Positions 15,169-25,152 of a DNA stretch of 64,000 nucleotides are shown here, in pieces. The notes under the pieces are model-generated. The model had not been told where the DNA came from. It made no database searches and saw only the letters and a list, made by a program, of their open reading frames with translations. Origin of the DNA: Sediminicoccus sp. KRV36 (lineage in GTDB: Bacteria > Pseudomonadota > Alphaproteobacteria > Acetobacterales > Acetobacteraceae); assembly GCF_023243115.1 (NCBI RefSeq), contig NZ_CP085081.1, forward strand, positions 124,001 through 188,000, written 5' to 3'. Numbering within the stretch: the stretch's first letter is position 1; each line of letters begins with the position of its first letter. Position numbers and translations under genes: made by a program.

Positions 15169-16110
15169 TCAGACCTCCGCCTCGCCCTCGAGGAATGCCC
15201 GCAGCGCCCGCGCCGACGCCTCCGGCGCCTCCTCCATCGGCACGTGGCCGATCCCAGACAGCATTACCGTGCGCACATCGGGTAACGCGCGCTCGTAGTC
15301 GGCAGCGTGGGAGGCTGGCACCGCGCCGTCCCGCTCGCCCCACAGCAGGAGCACCGGTACGCGGATCGTCGCCAGGATCGGTTCGGGCGGCACGAGGCGC
15401 GTCTGCAGCATGCGGTCGAGGATGGCACGCCGCACCCCAGGGGCCAGCAGCATGGCGTGGTAACGGTCAACCACCGCATCGGTCAGAACCCCTGGCACCG
15501 CATAGGCGCCCCGCATGGTCCTGGACAGAAGCGGTTTCGGCGCGGTGTAGGGCAGCAGCCGCATCAGCCAGGGCAGCCGCTCCGGCGCGCGGCCATACTC
15601 GCGGCCAGGACTCGCGAAACCGTCCGGCGCCATCAGCACGAGCTTCGAAACGCGCGCCGGCTCGGCCGCGGCGAACCGCCAGGCGATCCGCCCGCCCATG
15701 GAGGAGCCGACCACCGCCGTCTGCCCGATCCCGAGCTGGTCCATCAACGCAGCGAGCAAGGCGATGCTCCGCTCGTCCGAATAGTCGCCGGTCGGGTCAG
15801 CCCCGGTCAGGCCGAAGCCCGGCAGATCCAGTGAGACGACGCGGAAGCGATCCTCCAGCAACGGCGCCCAGGCCTCCCAGGTATGCAGGGAGGAGGCGAA
15901 GCCGTGGATCAACAGCACCGCCGGGCCGTCGCGCAGCCCGGTGTCACGGATGTGGAGCCGCACCCCTGCAACCTCGACGAACTGCGAAGGCGGCGGCGCC
16001 CAGCGGCGCTCCAGTGCGGCGCGGGGCAGATCGGGGCTGTAGAGCCAGATCCCGCCACCCAACAGCACGCCGGCCAGTATTACGGTGAGGATGATCACAC
16101 CACGTCCCAT
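15169..16110 (-). CDS. Alpha/beta-fold hydrolase with N-terminal membrane anchor
   Basis: 313 residues from ATG 16110, preceded by GAGAAGG at good distance; longer upstream starts are not supported. Residues 4-24 form one hydrophobic segment (signal anchor or signal peptide). The hydrolase fold follows: oxyanion-hole HGFASS, nucleophile elbow VVGSSMGG, acid residue in WGERDGAVP and catalytic His in GIGHVPMEE. The substrate is unknown; it does not look like the photosynthetic BchO subfamily, although it lies back to back with an LPOR gene at 115 bp. It may be an esterase or haloperoxidase-like enzyme acting at the inner membrane or periplasm. Confidence 0.85.
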   Translation of the reverse strand: MGRGVIILTVILAGVLLGGGIWLYSPDLPRAALERRWAPPPSQFVEVAGVRLHIRDTGLRDGPAVLLIHGFASSLHTWEAWAPLLEDRFRVVSLDLPGFGLTGADPTGDYSDERSIALLAALMDQLGIGQTAVVGSSMGGRIAWRFAAAEPARVSKLVLMAPDGFASPGREYGRAPERLPWLMRLLPYTAPKPLLSRTMRGAYAVPGVLTDAVVDRYHAMLLAPGVRRAILDRMLQTRLVPPEPILATIRVPVLLLWGERDGAVPASHAADYERALPDVRTVMLSGIGHVPMEEAPEASARALRAFLEGEAEV

Positions 16111-16201
16111 TTTAACCTTCTCAGCCGCCGCGCATCGGCCACCCCGCGCTTCGGATATGCGGGCTGCGGCGCAATTTGTCACCGGCCCGATTGACGCGTA
16201 A

Positions 16202-17203
<1,002 letters not shown>

Positions 17204-17543
17204 GAACTGACCAAGCCACGAATGCGGGCTTGGTTCAGGCTGACTTCAGGTCTGGCCTCGCGATGCGGACCAAAGAACACCGACCGGCGCGATGCGCGGC
17301 GCGGCAGCGTCGCAGATCTCCTGGCGGCGTTGCGGAGTTGCGCGCGGCTATTCGCGGATTTCATGGGCCAGCCAACCGCAATCGACGGACTGGCGAGCGA
17401 CGGCATCAAGGTGGCACTTCCCGCGACAGGTGAAACGCCGACTTCCCTATAAGCGCGATATGCGGTGGCCGAGGTTAGGCCGGGGAGGTGGATGGCTTCC
17501 TACCGTTCCGCGGTTATCAGGCCCCCACAGCGCTCCGGCTCTC
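17204..17543. other. Intergenic region between convergent LPOR and AppA-like genes
   Basis: 340 bases between two convergent stops. No coding frame with a recognisable family, and no clear terminator hairpin with a T-tract was found. GC content is like the surroundings. Confidence 0.4.
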
Positions 17544-18869
17544 TCATCGCGATCGTCCGGCACGACTGCCGGGGGACGCAACCCGATCTGAATGGATGCT
17601 TGCCAGCATCCGCCGGTCAATGTCGCGTGTCGTGCTGCTGGACAAGTCGGCACCAACGTCGGGTCCGTCTGTACAGTCCTCTACGAATGCCCGGCCCCCG
17701 ACGACCACAACGAGCGTCGGGTTGCGGGACGCGCGCCGGGCGCCGGCAATTGTGCCGGCGAGCCGCGGCAGGGAGTCCTCTCGGCGAAAGGCGGCACTCA
17801 GGGACAGATCCAGGATGTCGATCCAGTTTGACGATAACATGTCCCCGAGGTCGCGCTCGGATGCAGGAAACTCGGATCGCGGCGACCAACCGGCACGCCA
17901 GAGCCATTCGCTGTCCAGGCCGGCGACCAATTGATGCAGCTCACCGGGGGCGGGAGCGATCAGGACGGTGGGCTGCGCGACGCGCAGAGTAGGCCGAACC
18001 GAATCGGCTCCGAGGAGGCGAGCAGCGGTCTGCAGGCGGCAAAGCCCCAGGGTGACGTCGAACTCGCTGCAGACGTCTTCACCCCACAGGTCACCGAGGC
18101 TTCGCGCAGCCGGCTCGAACAACGGCGCAAAGAGCTGTTCGACATTGCCGTGCGTTCCTCGCAACTCACGGATCAGATCGAGGGATGCTGACTGATCCGA
18201 CGCGATCAGGAGTTCGGCGAGTTCGGATGCACGGGGGTTGGTCCGCGGCGCTCCGATCCTGTCTGGCGAGAGACCGCGGACATCGAGCAGGCTCGGGATC
18301 ACCGCATCAAGGATCATAGTCTTCAGAATCGCCGCCGCCGAATTGCCGAGCTCCCGACCGGCCAGCGATGCCGCCAATGGATTCTCGCTCTCAGCCGGCA
18401 GCAAGGGTACCAGCTTGACGAGAAGGCTGGGGGCTGCGGCCGGCTGGCGGCGCAAGCCGTCGATGACGTCGCGCGGCGGTTCGAGCGCCTCGCTTCCGAG
18501 CGACGTGGCGCTGGCCCCCGGCGCGGCGAGCTTCATGTCCCAGCCGTCGAAACGACGCTCCGGCGCAATGGTCTTGGTCAGAATCTCGAGATCACAATGA
18601 CGGCGATCGTTGAGGATCGAGTCCATCACCCGTTCGACCCCGGCGGGAGGTCCTTCCAGCCACTGAAAGAACTGGCTGTTGTCGTAGAGTACGACCCCGG
18701 TGATTGCTTCCCGCTGGTTGCGCGCCTGCGCCGTGCGCAGAAGCGCTTTCAGGTCATGGTCGGAGAGCGGCTTCACGGCCTTACTGCGGTAGACGACGGT
18801 GGAAAGCTCAGCAGAAGAAGCTGCGTGACCTGCCATGGCATTGATCGTCGCGCGTGACTCGCTCAGCAT
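17544..18869 (-). CDS. AppA-like photoreceptor: BLUF domain plus SCHIC (heme/B12-type) domain
   Basis: 442 residues from ATG 18869, preceded by GAAGGG nine bases upstream; AppA of Rhodobacter is about 450. BLUF domain (about 20-115): Tyr27, Asn51, Gln69, Trp110 and Met112, each exactly AppA position +6. C-terminal half (about 215-425): a B12-binding-type helical module, AARSLGDLWGEDVCSEFDVT then LGLCRLQTAARLLG, followed by APAPGELHQLVAGL with His312. This is the SCHIC/AerR-PpaA arrangement, which binds heme or cobalamin. In AppA such a protein antagonises the PpsR repressor of photosynthesis genes in response to light and redox. The cysteine-rich AppA tail is missing, so the redox arm may differ. 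No ppsR gene is in the window. Confidence 0.88.
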   Translation of the reverse strand: MLSESRATINAMAGHAASSAELSTVVYRSKAVKPLSDHDLKALLRTAQARNQREAITGVVLYDNSQFFQWLEGPPAGVERVMDSILNDRRHCDLEILTKTIAPERRFDGWDMKLAAPGASATSLGSEALEPPRDVIDGLRRQPAAAPSLLVKLVPLLPAESENPLAASLAGRELGNSAAAILKTMILDAVIPSLLDVRGLSPDRIGAPRTNPRASELAELLIASDQSASLDLIRELRGTHGNVEQLFAPLFEPAARSLGDLWGEDVCSEFDVTLGLCRLQTAARLLGADSVRPTLRVAQPTVLIAPAPGELHQLVAGLDSEWLWRAGWSPRSEFPASERDLGDMLSSNWIDILDLSLSAAFRREDSLPRLAGTIAGARRASRNPTLVVVVGGRAFVEDCTDGPDVGADLSSSTTRDIDRRMLASIHSDRVASPGSRAGRSR

Positions 18870-19480
18870 CGTCTTTGGCCCTTCGCCTACCGCATCCGAG
18901 TTGGGCAGGCGCGGTGTCGACGCAAAGCCACCACGATGTGTGGAGCGACGCTGACGCCTGCCTGAGCAGCCGCTCGGCAACTCTCGCCATGGTAAAGCGT
19001 GCGTCCCTGCTCAGCCTGCGTCCTATGTGTCCGGCATCGTGAAATCCCGATGCACATGGTGGATCGCAGTTGGTAACGGACGTTGCCCCCCCCCCGCCCG
19101 TTTCACGGGCAAGGGCGTATGAACACCTACAGCGGTTAGATCATTTAATCCGGCGAATTGCCTGTCAAGTGCAATTGACATTTGGGTGTCCTGCGAGCGG
19201 GATCGGCGTGAGCGGTGAGGGAACGATCGGGCATCGAGGTGATCAATTGGCCGCCTACAAAAGCCAGCCGGGATGTATTTGCGAGCCCAGCGTCACCAAC
19301 CTCCCGAAGCTGTTGATCCGCCATCGCGCGCTGGGCGAGGATCGGGCGCTCTTCGCCAGGCTTCCGCTGGCCGGCCGCCTGCCGTATAGTCTCCTGCTCA
19401 ATTTCGATGCACGCACGGTATACGGCGCCTTCGACCATTTGCTGGCGAGCGCGCGCGACCAGCACAGAAGCGAGTGCCGA
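18870..19480. other. Intergenic region upstream of AppA-like and gpx genes
   Basis: The frame of the peroxidase extends upstream here, but the added 137 residues resemble no family and the codon pattern is poor. The region holds the promoter(s) of two divergent genes, a run of ten C residues (19086-19095) and an inverted repeat described separately. No gene is recognised. Confidence 0.45.
19025..19057. promoter_or_regulatory. Operator-like interrupted inverted repeat
   Basis: ATGTG (19025-19029) and GCATCG (19034-19039) are mirrored by CGATGC (19048-19053) and the overlapping GCACAT, around an 8-base centre. The left arm carries four extra bases. It lies about 160 bases upstream of the AppA-like start. 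It is not a TGT-N12-ACA PpsR/CrtJ site. Function is unknown. Confidence 0.25.
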
Positions 19481-19954
19481 ATGGCGCTGTATGAATTCAC
19501 GGCGAAGCTCGGCACGGGCGAGGAACAGAGCCTTGCTACCTATCGCGGCCAGGCGCTGCTCATCGTCAATGTCGCTTCGAAATGCGGCTTCACGCCGCAA
19601 TACAAGGGGCTGCAGGCGCTGCACGAGGAATACGCGCCGCGCGGCTTTTCCGTGCTGGCCTTCCCCTGCGATCAGTTCGGCCGTCAGGAGCTAGGCTCGG
19701 ACCAGGAGATCGCCAATTTTTGCGACCGGAGCTTCGGCGTGACGTTTCCGCTCTTCGGCAAGATCGATGTGAATGGGCCTGACGCGCATCCGCTCTATGT
19801 CTGGCTGAAGCAGCAGAAGGGCGGGCTGATCGGCAGCGGCATCAAGTGGAACTTCACCAAGTTCCTCGTGGACAAGACAGGGTTGGTTCGCGCCCGCTTC
19901 GCGCCGACGACGAAGCCTGAAGGGTTGTCGCGGGACGTCGCCGCGCTGTTGTAG
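19481..19954 (+). CDS. gpx: Glutathione peroxidase (cysteine form)
   Basis: 157 residues from ATG 19481, giving the usual family length and the usual N-terminus (MALYEFTAKLGTGEEQ). Catalytic tetrad residues: Cys35 in NVASKCGFTPQY, Gln in FPCDQFGRQELGS, and Trp-Asn in KWNFTKFLVD. The enzyme reduces hydrogen peroxide or lipid peroxides, with thioredoxin or glutathione as electron donor; it is cytosolic. Convergent with the cytochrome gene, with only 11 bases between stops. Its closeness to light-sensor genes fits photo-oxidative stress defence, but this is only context. Confidence 0.92.
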   Translation: MALYEFTAKLGTGEEQSLATYRGQALLIVNVASKCGFTPQYKGLQALHEEYAPRGFSVLAFPCDQFGRQELGSDQEIANFCDRSFGVTFPLFGKIDVNGPDAHPLYVWLKQQKGGLIGSGIKWNFTKFLVDKTGLVRARFAPTTKPEGLSRDVAALL

Positions 19955-19965
19955 TGCCAGGGCGA

Positions 19966-20805
19966 TTACCGCAGCATACGCCTGATGTCCTGCGGCCGGC
20001 GCTCGATGAAATGGTGCTTCGTCACGGCGCCGAGATGCGCGAAAAGTGCTACGTAGAACACTGCTGGCAGCACCAGATTGTGCAGCACACCCACGGCCGC
20101 GGCGAATTGCGGATCAGGTGTCAGCAGGCCGGTGACCGACCATCCATAGACGTCCATTGCATCGCCGCGCCAGGCCGTGAGCAGAATGCCGGTGATGGGA
20201 AAGCCCAGCATCAGCCCGTAGAGGCCGATATGCGTCGCCCCGGCCAATTGGCGCTGCATTGGGCTTGCATCGGCCTGCATCGGCGGTGCCGGGCTCTGCC
20301 CCAGCCAGAGTACGCGCAGCACGACCAGCAGCAGCACCGTCAGGCCAAGCGTTTGGTGCATCGCCAGGAAGGCGCCTCGCTCCGGATGGTCCGCCGCCAG
20401 CACCGAGGTGAACAGCCCCATCGGCAGCAGGACCAGGATCAGCGTGCCGATCACCCAGTGCGCATAGCGTGAGGCCCGCCCGAAGGCCGACAGCGTGTTG
20501 CGCAGCGGCAAAGGTTCACCGACGCGCCGCGTGGCCTGCGCCCAGACCGCCCAAAGCAGGAAGAGCGCCGCGGCCGCGGCGATCGCAGCCTGGGTGTTCA
20601 GGACGAAGGGCTTGATACGATCGGCGAGCCTGGCACCCACGGGAATGGCGGCGAAGGTGCCATCGAGATTGGCCAGGATGATCGACCAGGAGATCATGAC
20701 CAGGGCCAGCGCCGCCGTCAGCGTGCCGAGCGCGCGAAGAATCCGACTGGACTGGTTGAGGGTGAATGCCAGGAACACGGCCAGTATGAGATAGAACTCT
20801 GTCAC
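19966..20805 (-). CDS. Cytochrome b561-type membrane protein
   Basis: 279 residues, strongly hydrophobic with about seven membrane segments. Residues about 110-279 match di-heme b561/Ni-hydrogenase b-type cytochromes, with conserved histidines in RYAHWVIG, LAMHQTLGL, VLHNLVLP and AHLGAVTKHHF. The first ~100 residues add two or three further membrane segments not typical of a minimal b561 protein. Probably moves electrons between quinone and a periplasmic partner in the inner membrane; the partner is not visible. Confidence 0.75.
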   Translation of the reverse strand: MTEFYLILAVFLAFTLNQSSRILRALGTLTAALALVMISWSIILANLDGTFAAIPVGARLADRIKPFVLNTQAAIAAAAALFLLWAVWAQATRRVGEPLPLRNTLSAFGRASRYAHWVIGTLILVLLPMGLFTSVLAADHPERGAFLAMHQTLGLTVLLLVVLRVLWLGQSPAPPMQADASPMQRQLAGATHIGLYGLMLGFPITGILLTAWRGDAMDVYGWSVTGLLTPDPQFAAAVGVLHNLVLPAVFYVALFAHLGAVTKHHFIERRPQDIRRMLR

Positions 20806-20923
20806 GCGAAGTGTCCTTCGGCCAATCGGTTGATCGCACAGTTGTGGTTGCGTTCGACATGCGCAACGGTGCGTGGGGACCGGAGATGGCTGGCGATCAT
20901 CGACTTCGTGATCTTGTCCACCT

Positions 20924-22765
20924 TCACGGTATACGCCGCTTCACCACCCCCACCGACAGCGTCGCCGCGGCCAGATCGAACGTCGCCGCGGAGATGTTCC
21001 GCGCCATCACCCGCACCGTGTTGTTCGACCACACCGCCGCATCGAGCTCAATAAAACGAGTCGAAGAGACCAGCGACGCCGCCGCCAGGTCGCCGGCCCG
21101 CGCCCCGTTCACCGTGACGTCGAGCAGCGCGGTCGCCCCCGGCGCCAGGCTCGGCAGGTCCCAGGACACCTCCGTCGCGAACTCGCGCCGCCCTGAGCCA
21201 AACAGCGCTCCCGTAAGCAACGGCGTGCCGTTCAGTACGGCAGGCGCGGCTTCTGGCAGCCCGTAGAGCCGCAGCGATTGCAGGTCGATCGCCCCGTCGA
21301 AGCCAATCACGCCGACCTGGGCATAGGCCACGGACGCGCCGACGCGGATGGTCTGCCGCCGATTGAAGTTCGCATCATCCATCGGTGCGCCGGCATTCCA
21401 CCCCTTGGCCGGCCCGTTCCATTGCATGGTGGTGATGGAGGCCAGCACATCGCCCGCGATGTCCTCCCGCACGTTCCCTGCGCCATCGAACACGCGCACG
21501 AACAACCGCCCGCCCGAGGCGCCGCTCGTCAGCCAATGCGCCAGAGCGAATTCCTTCGCCTGGGAGGTATCCAGCATCCACCCCAGCCCACGGTTCGCCG
21601 CCAGCGTCACCGCGCGATCGGTCGGCGTCAGGTCGGTCAGCCCGTTGAAGCAGAAATCCGCCATGAAGGTCGCAGTGGTGGTGGAGGTGGCGATAGTGAT
21701 CAGCCCCTCGACGCCCACCTCGGTCGCCGACTGCCGGAACGCCGCGGCGCGGGTGTTCGGCACGCCGGCGAGAAAGCGCTGGAACCGCGACGCCGGCGCG
21801 CGGTGCCGGTTGATTACCGCATTGCCGCAGCGGTTCGCTGTGGCCGTGTAGTCGATGCCGACCAGGTAGGTGTTGGTCCAGGCGATGTCGTATTCGCAAT
21901 CCTGAGCCCCGGCGGTGTGTCGCGCCGCCAGCGGCGAGCAGGCCTCCATGCGCATATTGCGGGCGATGATGGCGCTGCCCGAGGTCTGGTTCAGGAAGGG
22001 GATGGCGATGTTGCTGCCGGCCTGGCGCAGTTCGAAGTTCGGCGCGTCAAAGACGTGGCGGTTGTGGTTGGTGTAGGCGCCGGCCTCATTCCCGAAGCGC
22101 ACGCCGAAGCGGTCCTGCGTGGCATTCACCCCCGTCGCCTGGGCGAAGTGCCCACCGTAGTAGCGGATCGAAGTGTTCCAGGCGGTGGCAGTGGCGCACC
22201 AGATGTCGAGGCCGATGCGGTTGTTGACGATGCGGCCCAGCGTGAAGGTGCTGTCCTCCATGCCGCGGCCATCGCCCAGCGTGCGCATGCCGATGGTGAA
22301 GCCTTCCACCCGCCGCAACTCAATCTGGCTGGCATCGACGTTGCGCACGGTGATGCCGATATCGGCCTCGGAGGACCAGTCGGAGATCGTCTGCCGAATG
22401 ACGTTCAGCCCGGTGTAGAGCTTCTCGGCGTTGCGGATGGTCCCGCCATCGCCCAGCACCAGCACGGAGGTGGGCGCGGTGCCGGTGTAGCGGATGGTGC
22501 CCTGCATGATCAGGCCGCGCGCCCCGCCCGGCAGCGTGACGGTGCCGGAGACGTTCCAGGTGCCTGGCGGGATCATGGCGAATTTCTGGTCCGCGCCTGC
22601 CCGATCAAAGGCCGCCTGGATGGCGGTGCGATCATCGGCCACGCCATCACCGAGCCCGCCGAAGTCATTGGGCAGCACCGCCTCGCGGTCGCGCAGGTAC
22701 TTCGCGAAGTCGGTCTTGTTGAGGTTGGCGTTGAGGACCAGCAGGTCGTCGATGCGCGCCGGCAT
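20924..22765 (-). CDS. Phage tail spike, pectate-lyase-like beta-helix
   Basis: 613 residues. N-terminus (about 1-40) is a short attachment region. Then DFGGLGDGVADDRTAIQAAF, the signature start of the pectate lyase 3/right-handed beta-helix superfamily seen in phage tail spikes and exopolysaccharide depolymerases. The middle is beta-helix-like; the C-terminal ~150 residues (from about LYGLPEAAPAV) look beta-rich and may be a receptor-binding or trimerising domain. Last gene of the tail module, 12 bases after the host-specificity gene, as expected for a spike. It appears intact despite decay upstream. Confidence 0.8.
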   Translation of the reverse strand: MPARIDDLLVLNANLNKTDFAKYLRDREAVLPNDFGGLGDGVADDRTAIQAAFDRAGADQKFAMIPPGTWNVSGTVTLPGGARGLIMQGTIRYTGTAPTSVLVLGDGGTIRNAEKLYTGLNVIRQTISDWSSEADIGITVRNVDASQIELRRVEGFTIGMRTLGDGRGMEDSTFTLGRIVNNRIGLDIWCATATAWNTSIRYYGGHFAQATGVNATQDRFGVRFGNEAGAYTNHNRHVFDAPNFELRQAGSNIAIPFLNQTSGSAIIARNMRMEACSPLAARHTAGAQDCEYDIAWTNTYLVGIDYTATANRCGNAVINRHRAPASRFQRFLAGVPNTRAAAFRQSATEVGVEGLITIATSTTTATFMADFCFNGLTDLTPTDRAVTLAANRGLGWMLDTSQAKEFALAHWLTSGASGGRLFVRVFDGAGNVREDIAGDVLASITTMQWNGPAKGWNAGAPMDDANFNRRQTIRVGASVAYAQVGVIGFDGAIDLQSLRLYGLPEAAPAVLNGTPLLTGALFGSGRREFATEVSWDLPSLAPGATALLDVTVNGARAGDLAAASLVSSTRFIELDAAVWSNNTVRVMARNISAATFDLAAATLSVGVVKRRIP

Positions 22766-22777
22766 GGCGTTCTCCGA

Positions 22778-24799
22778 TCAGAGGGCGGTGGCGGTGACCG
22801 GGCCGGCGAAGGCGGAGACGTTGCCTTCGGCCGAGACGCTGCGCAGCCAGTACCAGCGGGTCTGGCCGGTGGTGAGGCCAGTGCGGTCCCAGGGCAGCGC
22901 GCTCGGCTCGCTGGCCAGCTTGGTCGCGGCGGCAAGGCTGGAGCTGCTGGCCTCGAACACCTGGAGCCGCACCCCGTCCGCGGGAAAGCCGCCCGACAGC
23001 CGCACGCCGCCGGCGATGCCCGTTGCCGCCAGACCTGACGCTGCGGCCGGGACCAGCGCCTCGCGCCAGCCTGACACCGCGCCGCTGCGCGCCTGCGCCT
23101 GCACCCGAAAGGCAGTCGGCTCAGCAGTGGGAATGGCGACGGCGGTGGCACCGAAGCCACCGGCATAGCCCTGCCACACGGCGACCGAGGTGGGGCGGAA
23201 CTCGATCTCGTAGCCGGCGAGATAGGCCGAGCCCACCGCCGACCAGGACACCGCGATCGCGGTGAAGCTCGCCGCCACCGGCGTCTCGACCAGGATGGCA
23301 GCCGGCGCCGCGATCACGCCCGGGTTGGGCAGCACCACGGATGGGTTCTGGCCTGTCGCCCGTTCGTCGACTGCCGGGTTCCACGCCCAGACGGCGGGAT
23401 CCTCCTCGGCCAGTTGCAGGTTCACCCCGCCATCCGGCGCCAGCGCCCAGCCCGTCACGCGGGCCGGGAACGGCGTGAGGCGCTCCAGCGCCACGGTGAC
23501 CCCATCCCAGGGCCGCAGCCGCAGCGCCGCGAGGTTCGCCTGCATCGCCACCTCGCGCTGGCGGCGGTTGCGCTCGAGCTCGATTTTCATCAGGCGCTGG
23601 ACGGTCGCCGCCGAGGTGGTGAGTGGGAACTCCATGTCCCGGTAGATCGCCTCGCCGCCATCCTCGGTGACGTAGTTGCTGGCCAGCAGCGGCGGCGCAT
23701 CGGTCGGCTGCCAAGCGGCGGCCGGCTCGACATAGACGGCACGCACCCCGTTGAAGAGATCGCGTCGCGGACGCGAGCCGACGATGGTGACGTCGCCGCG
23801 CAGATCGTCGGAGGTGAGCGTCGCAGCCGGCAGCGCTGGCGCACCCGCATGGATGTAGAAGCGCCCGCCCGACACCACGAGCGCGCCGGCCATGGCGGCG
23901 ACCAGCTTGCGGGTGATGGCGATCTTGCCCTCACCCAGAGTGACAGCGCCGTTGACGGTGTAGCGCCGCTCTGCGGTGCCATCGCGGCGGCCCATGATCT
24001 CGTCGCAGATATTGGCCGCGGCCATGAGCGCCGGCAGGTCGATATCGGCCCAGGCCGCGCGCCACCCGAAGGGCGAGGTCAGATACCAGGCCAGGCAGAG
24101 CGCGGGATTGTCGGACCAGCCGGTGATGCCGGTGCGCGGATCGAGGATGGTGTCGGCGCCCTCGACGATGGCGGACAGGCTGGGCGCGCCGGAGGGGAAG
24201 GCCTCGGGCCGCAGCTTGAGGCGCACGGCGAGGTAGGCCCGACCCTGACCACGATGGGCGGCGGTCCATTGGCCCCCTGTGTCCGCGACGAGGTTGGCGT
24301 TGGCGGCCTGGCCGGGATCGCCCAGCGCGCGGTCGATGCGCAGCAGGCCGGCGAACTTCGCGTCGGTGGAGGCGGTGCCGTTGAGGAAGACCTCGCCTAT
24401 GGCGCGCACGCGATGCGCCGCCAGCACCACGACGACATGCAGGAAGCCGTCGGCGCGGCCCTCGTCATCGGTGGCGGAATGCAGGAACACGACGGGGCCC
24501 GAGGTGCGGCAGCGGCCAAAGACGATCTGGTGCTCGGTGATGGGCTGGCGGAAGGACTGGGTGCGGCCGGCGCCTGGCGTGCGCGGATCGAAGCCGGAGC
24601 CCGGCCCAGTGTCGGTCCCTGGCGTGACGTTGGCGCTGCGGGCGGCGGAGGGCGACTTGGGGCGGAAGACCGCGGCCCCTACGGCGGAGACCACCAGGGC
24701 GGCGCCGGCGGCCGCCACGGCGCCCAGGACGCCGCCACCAATGACGGCCGAGGCGGCGGCTCCCGCCGCGGCGGCGATGAAGGGGATGGCGACGGGCAT
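22778..24799 (-). CDS. Phage host-specificity/tail tip protein (J-like)
   Basis: 673 residues from ATG 24799, which overlaps the previous stop by one base (TGATG), so translation is probably coupled. Residues 5-45 are an Ala/Gly-rich hydrophobic segment common in tail tip proteins. The middle part has DLFNGVRAVYVEPAAAWQPT and TVQRLMKIELERNRRQREVA, resembling the tail-attachment region of J-like proteins. The C-terminal ~200 residues contain fibronectin-like segments (ITAIAVSW-type and YEIEFRPTS). Shorter than lambda J (1132). Likely forms the tail tip and binds the spike. Confidence 0.75.
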   Translation of the reverse strand: MPVAIPFIAAAAGAAASAVIGGGVLGAVAAAGAALVVSAVGAAVFRPKSPSAARSANVTPGTDTGPGSGFDPRTPGAGRTQSFRQPITEHQIVFGRCRTSGPVVFLHSATDDEGRADGFLHVVVVLAAHRVRAIGEVFLNGTASTDAKFAGLLRIDRALGDPGQAANANLVADTGGQWTAAHRGQGRAYLAVRLKLRPEAFPSGAPSLSAIVEGADTILDPRTGITGWSDNPALCLAWYLTSPFGWRAAWADIDLPALMAAANICDEIMGRRDGTAERRYTVNGAVTLGEGKIAITRKLVAAMAGALVVSGGRFYIHAGAPALPAATLTSDDLRGDVTIVGSRPRRDLFNGVRAVYVEPAAAWQPTDAPPLLASNYVTEDGGEAIYRDMEFPLTTSAATVQRLMKIELERNRRQREVAMQANLAALRLRPWDGVTVALERLTPFPARVTGWALAPDGGVNLQLAEEDPAVWAWNPAVDERATGQNPSVVLPNPGVIAAPAAILVETPVAASFTAIAVSWSAVGSAYLAGYEIEFRPTSVAVWQGYAGGFGATAVAIPTAEPTAFRVQAQARSGAVSGWREALVPAAASGLAATGIAGGVRLSGGFPADGVRLQVFEASSSSLAAATKLASEPSALPWDRTGLTTGQTRWYWLRSVSAEGNVSAFAGPVTATAL

Positions 24800-25152
24800 C
24801 AGCCAACCCTCCAGGCGATGGTGCAGGCGGTGATGTGGAGGCGGAGCAGGCCCGCGGGCCCGACGAAGGCGGCGCGACCGGCATCCAGGACCACGCCGAG
24901 GCGATCCGGGTCGGTGGCCAGCACCACGTCGCCGGCTCGGGCGAAGGGCACCGGCACGCGCGGGAAGCCTGCGGTGTCCGCCATCGCGGCGAGGGTCGGG
25001 CGGTGCTGCCACAAGGGCCGGTAGCCCGTGCATGCCACCACCGCGGCCATGGCGAAGCGCCCGCAGTTCCAGCGCGTCGCGTCGAAGGGCCGATGCTCGG
25101 CGGCGGTGATCAGGGCCGCGAGCCGTTCCGGCCAATCGGGCAGCCGGGTCAC
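24799..25152 (-). CDS. Phage DUF6950-like protein (NlpC/P60-like tail peptidase position)
   Basis: 117 residues. Contains RWNCGRFAMAAV (Cys in a peptidase-like context) and RAGDVVLATDPDRLGVVLDA, the GD-V-plus-GVVL pattern of NlpC/P60-fold proteins. It is smaller than typical NlpC/P60 tail peptidases, and the catalytic His is not evident, so activity is uncertain. Overlaps the upstream gene by 4 bases (ATGA) and touches the downstream start. Its position between the DUF2163-like and J-like genes matches the tail-assembly peptidase slot in lambda-like phages and gene transfer agents. Confidence 0.65.
   Translation of the reverse strand: MTRLPDWPERLAALITAAEHRPFDATRWNCGRFAMAAVVACTGYRPLWQHRPTLAAMADTAGFPRVPVPFARAGDVVLATDPDRLGVVLDAGRAAFVGPAGLLRLHITACTIAWRVG

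Noticed and set aside
19070..19480. 137-residue N-terminal extension of glutathione peroxidase
   Set aside because: The extension resembles no domain or signal peptide, and the family's usual N-terminus begins exactly at ATG 19481.
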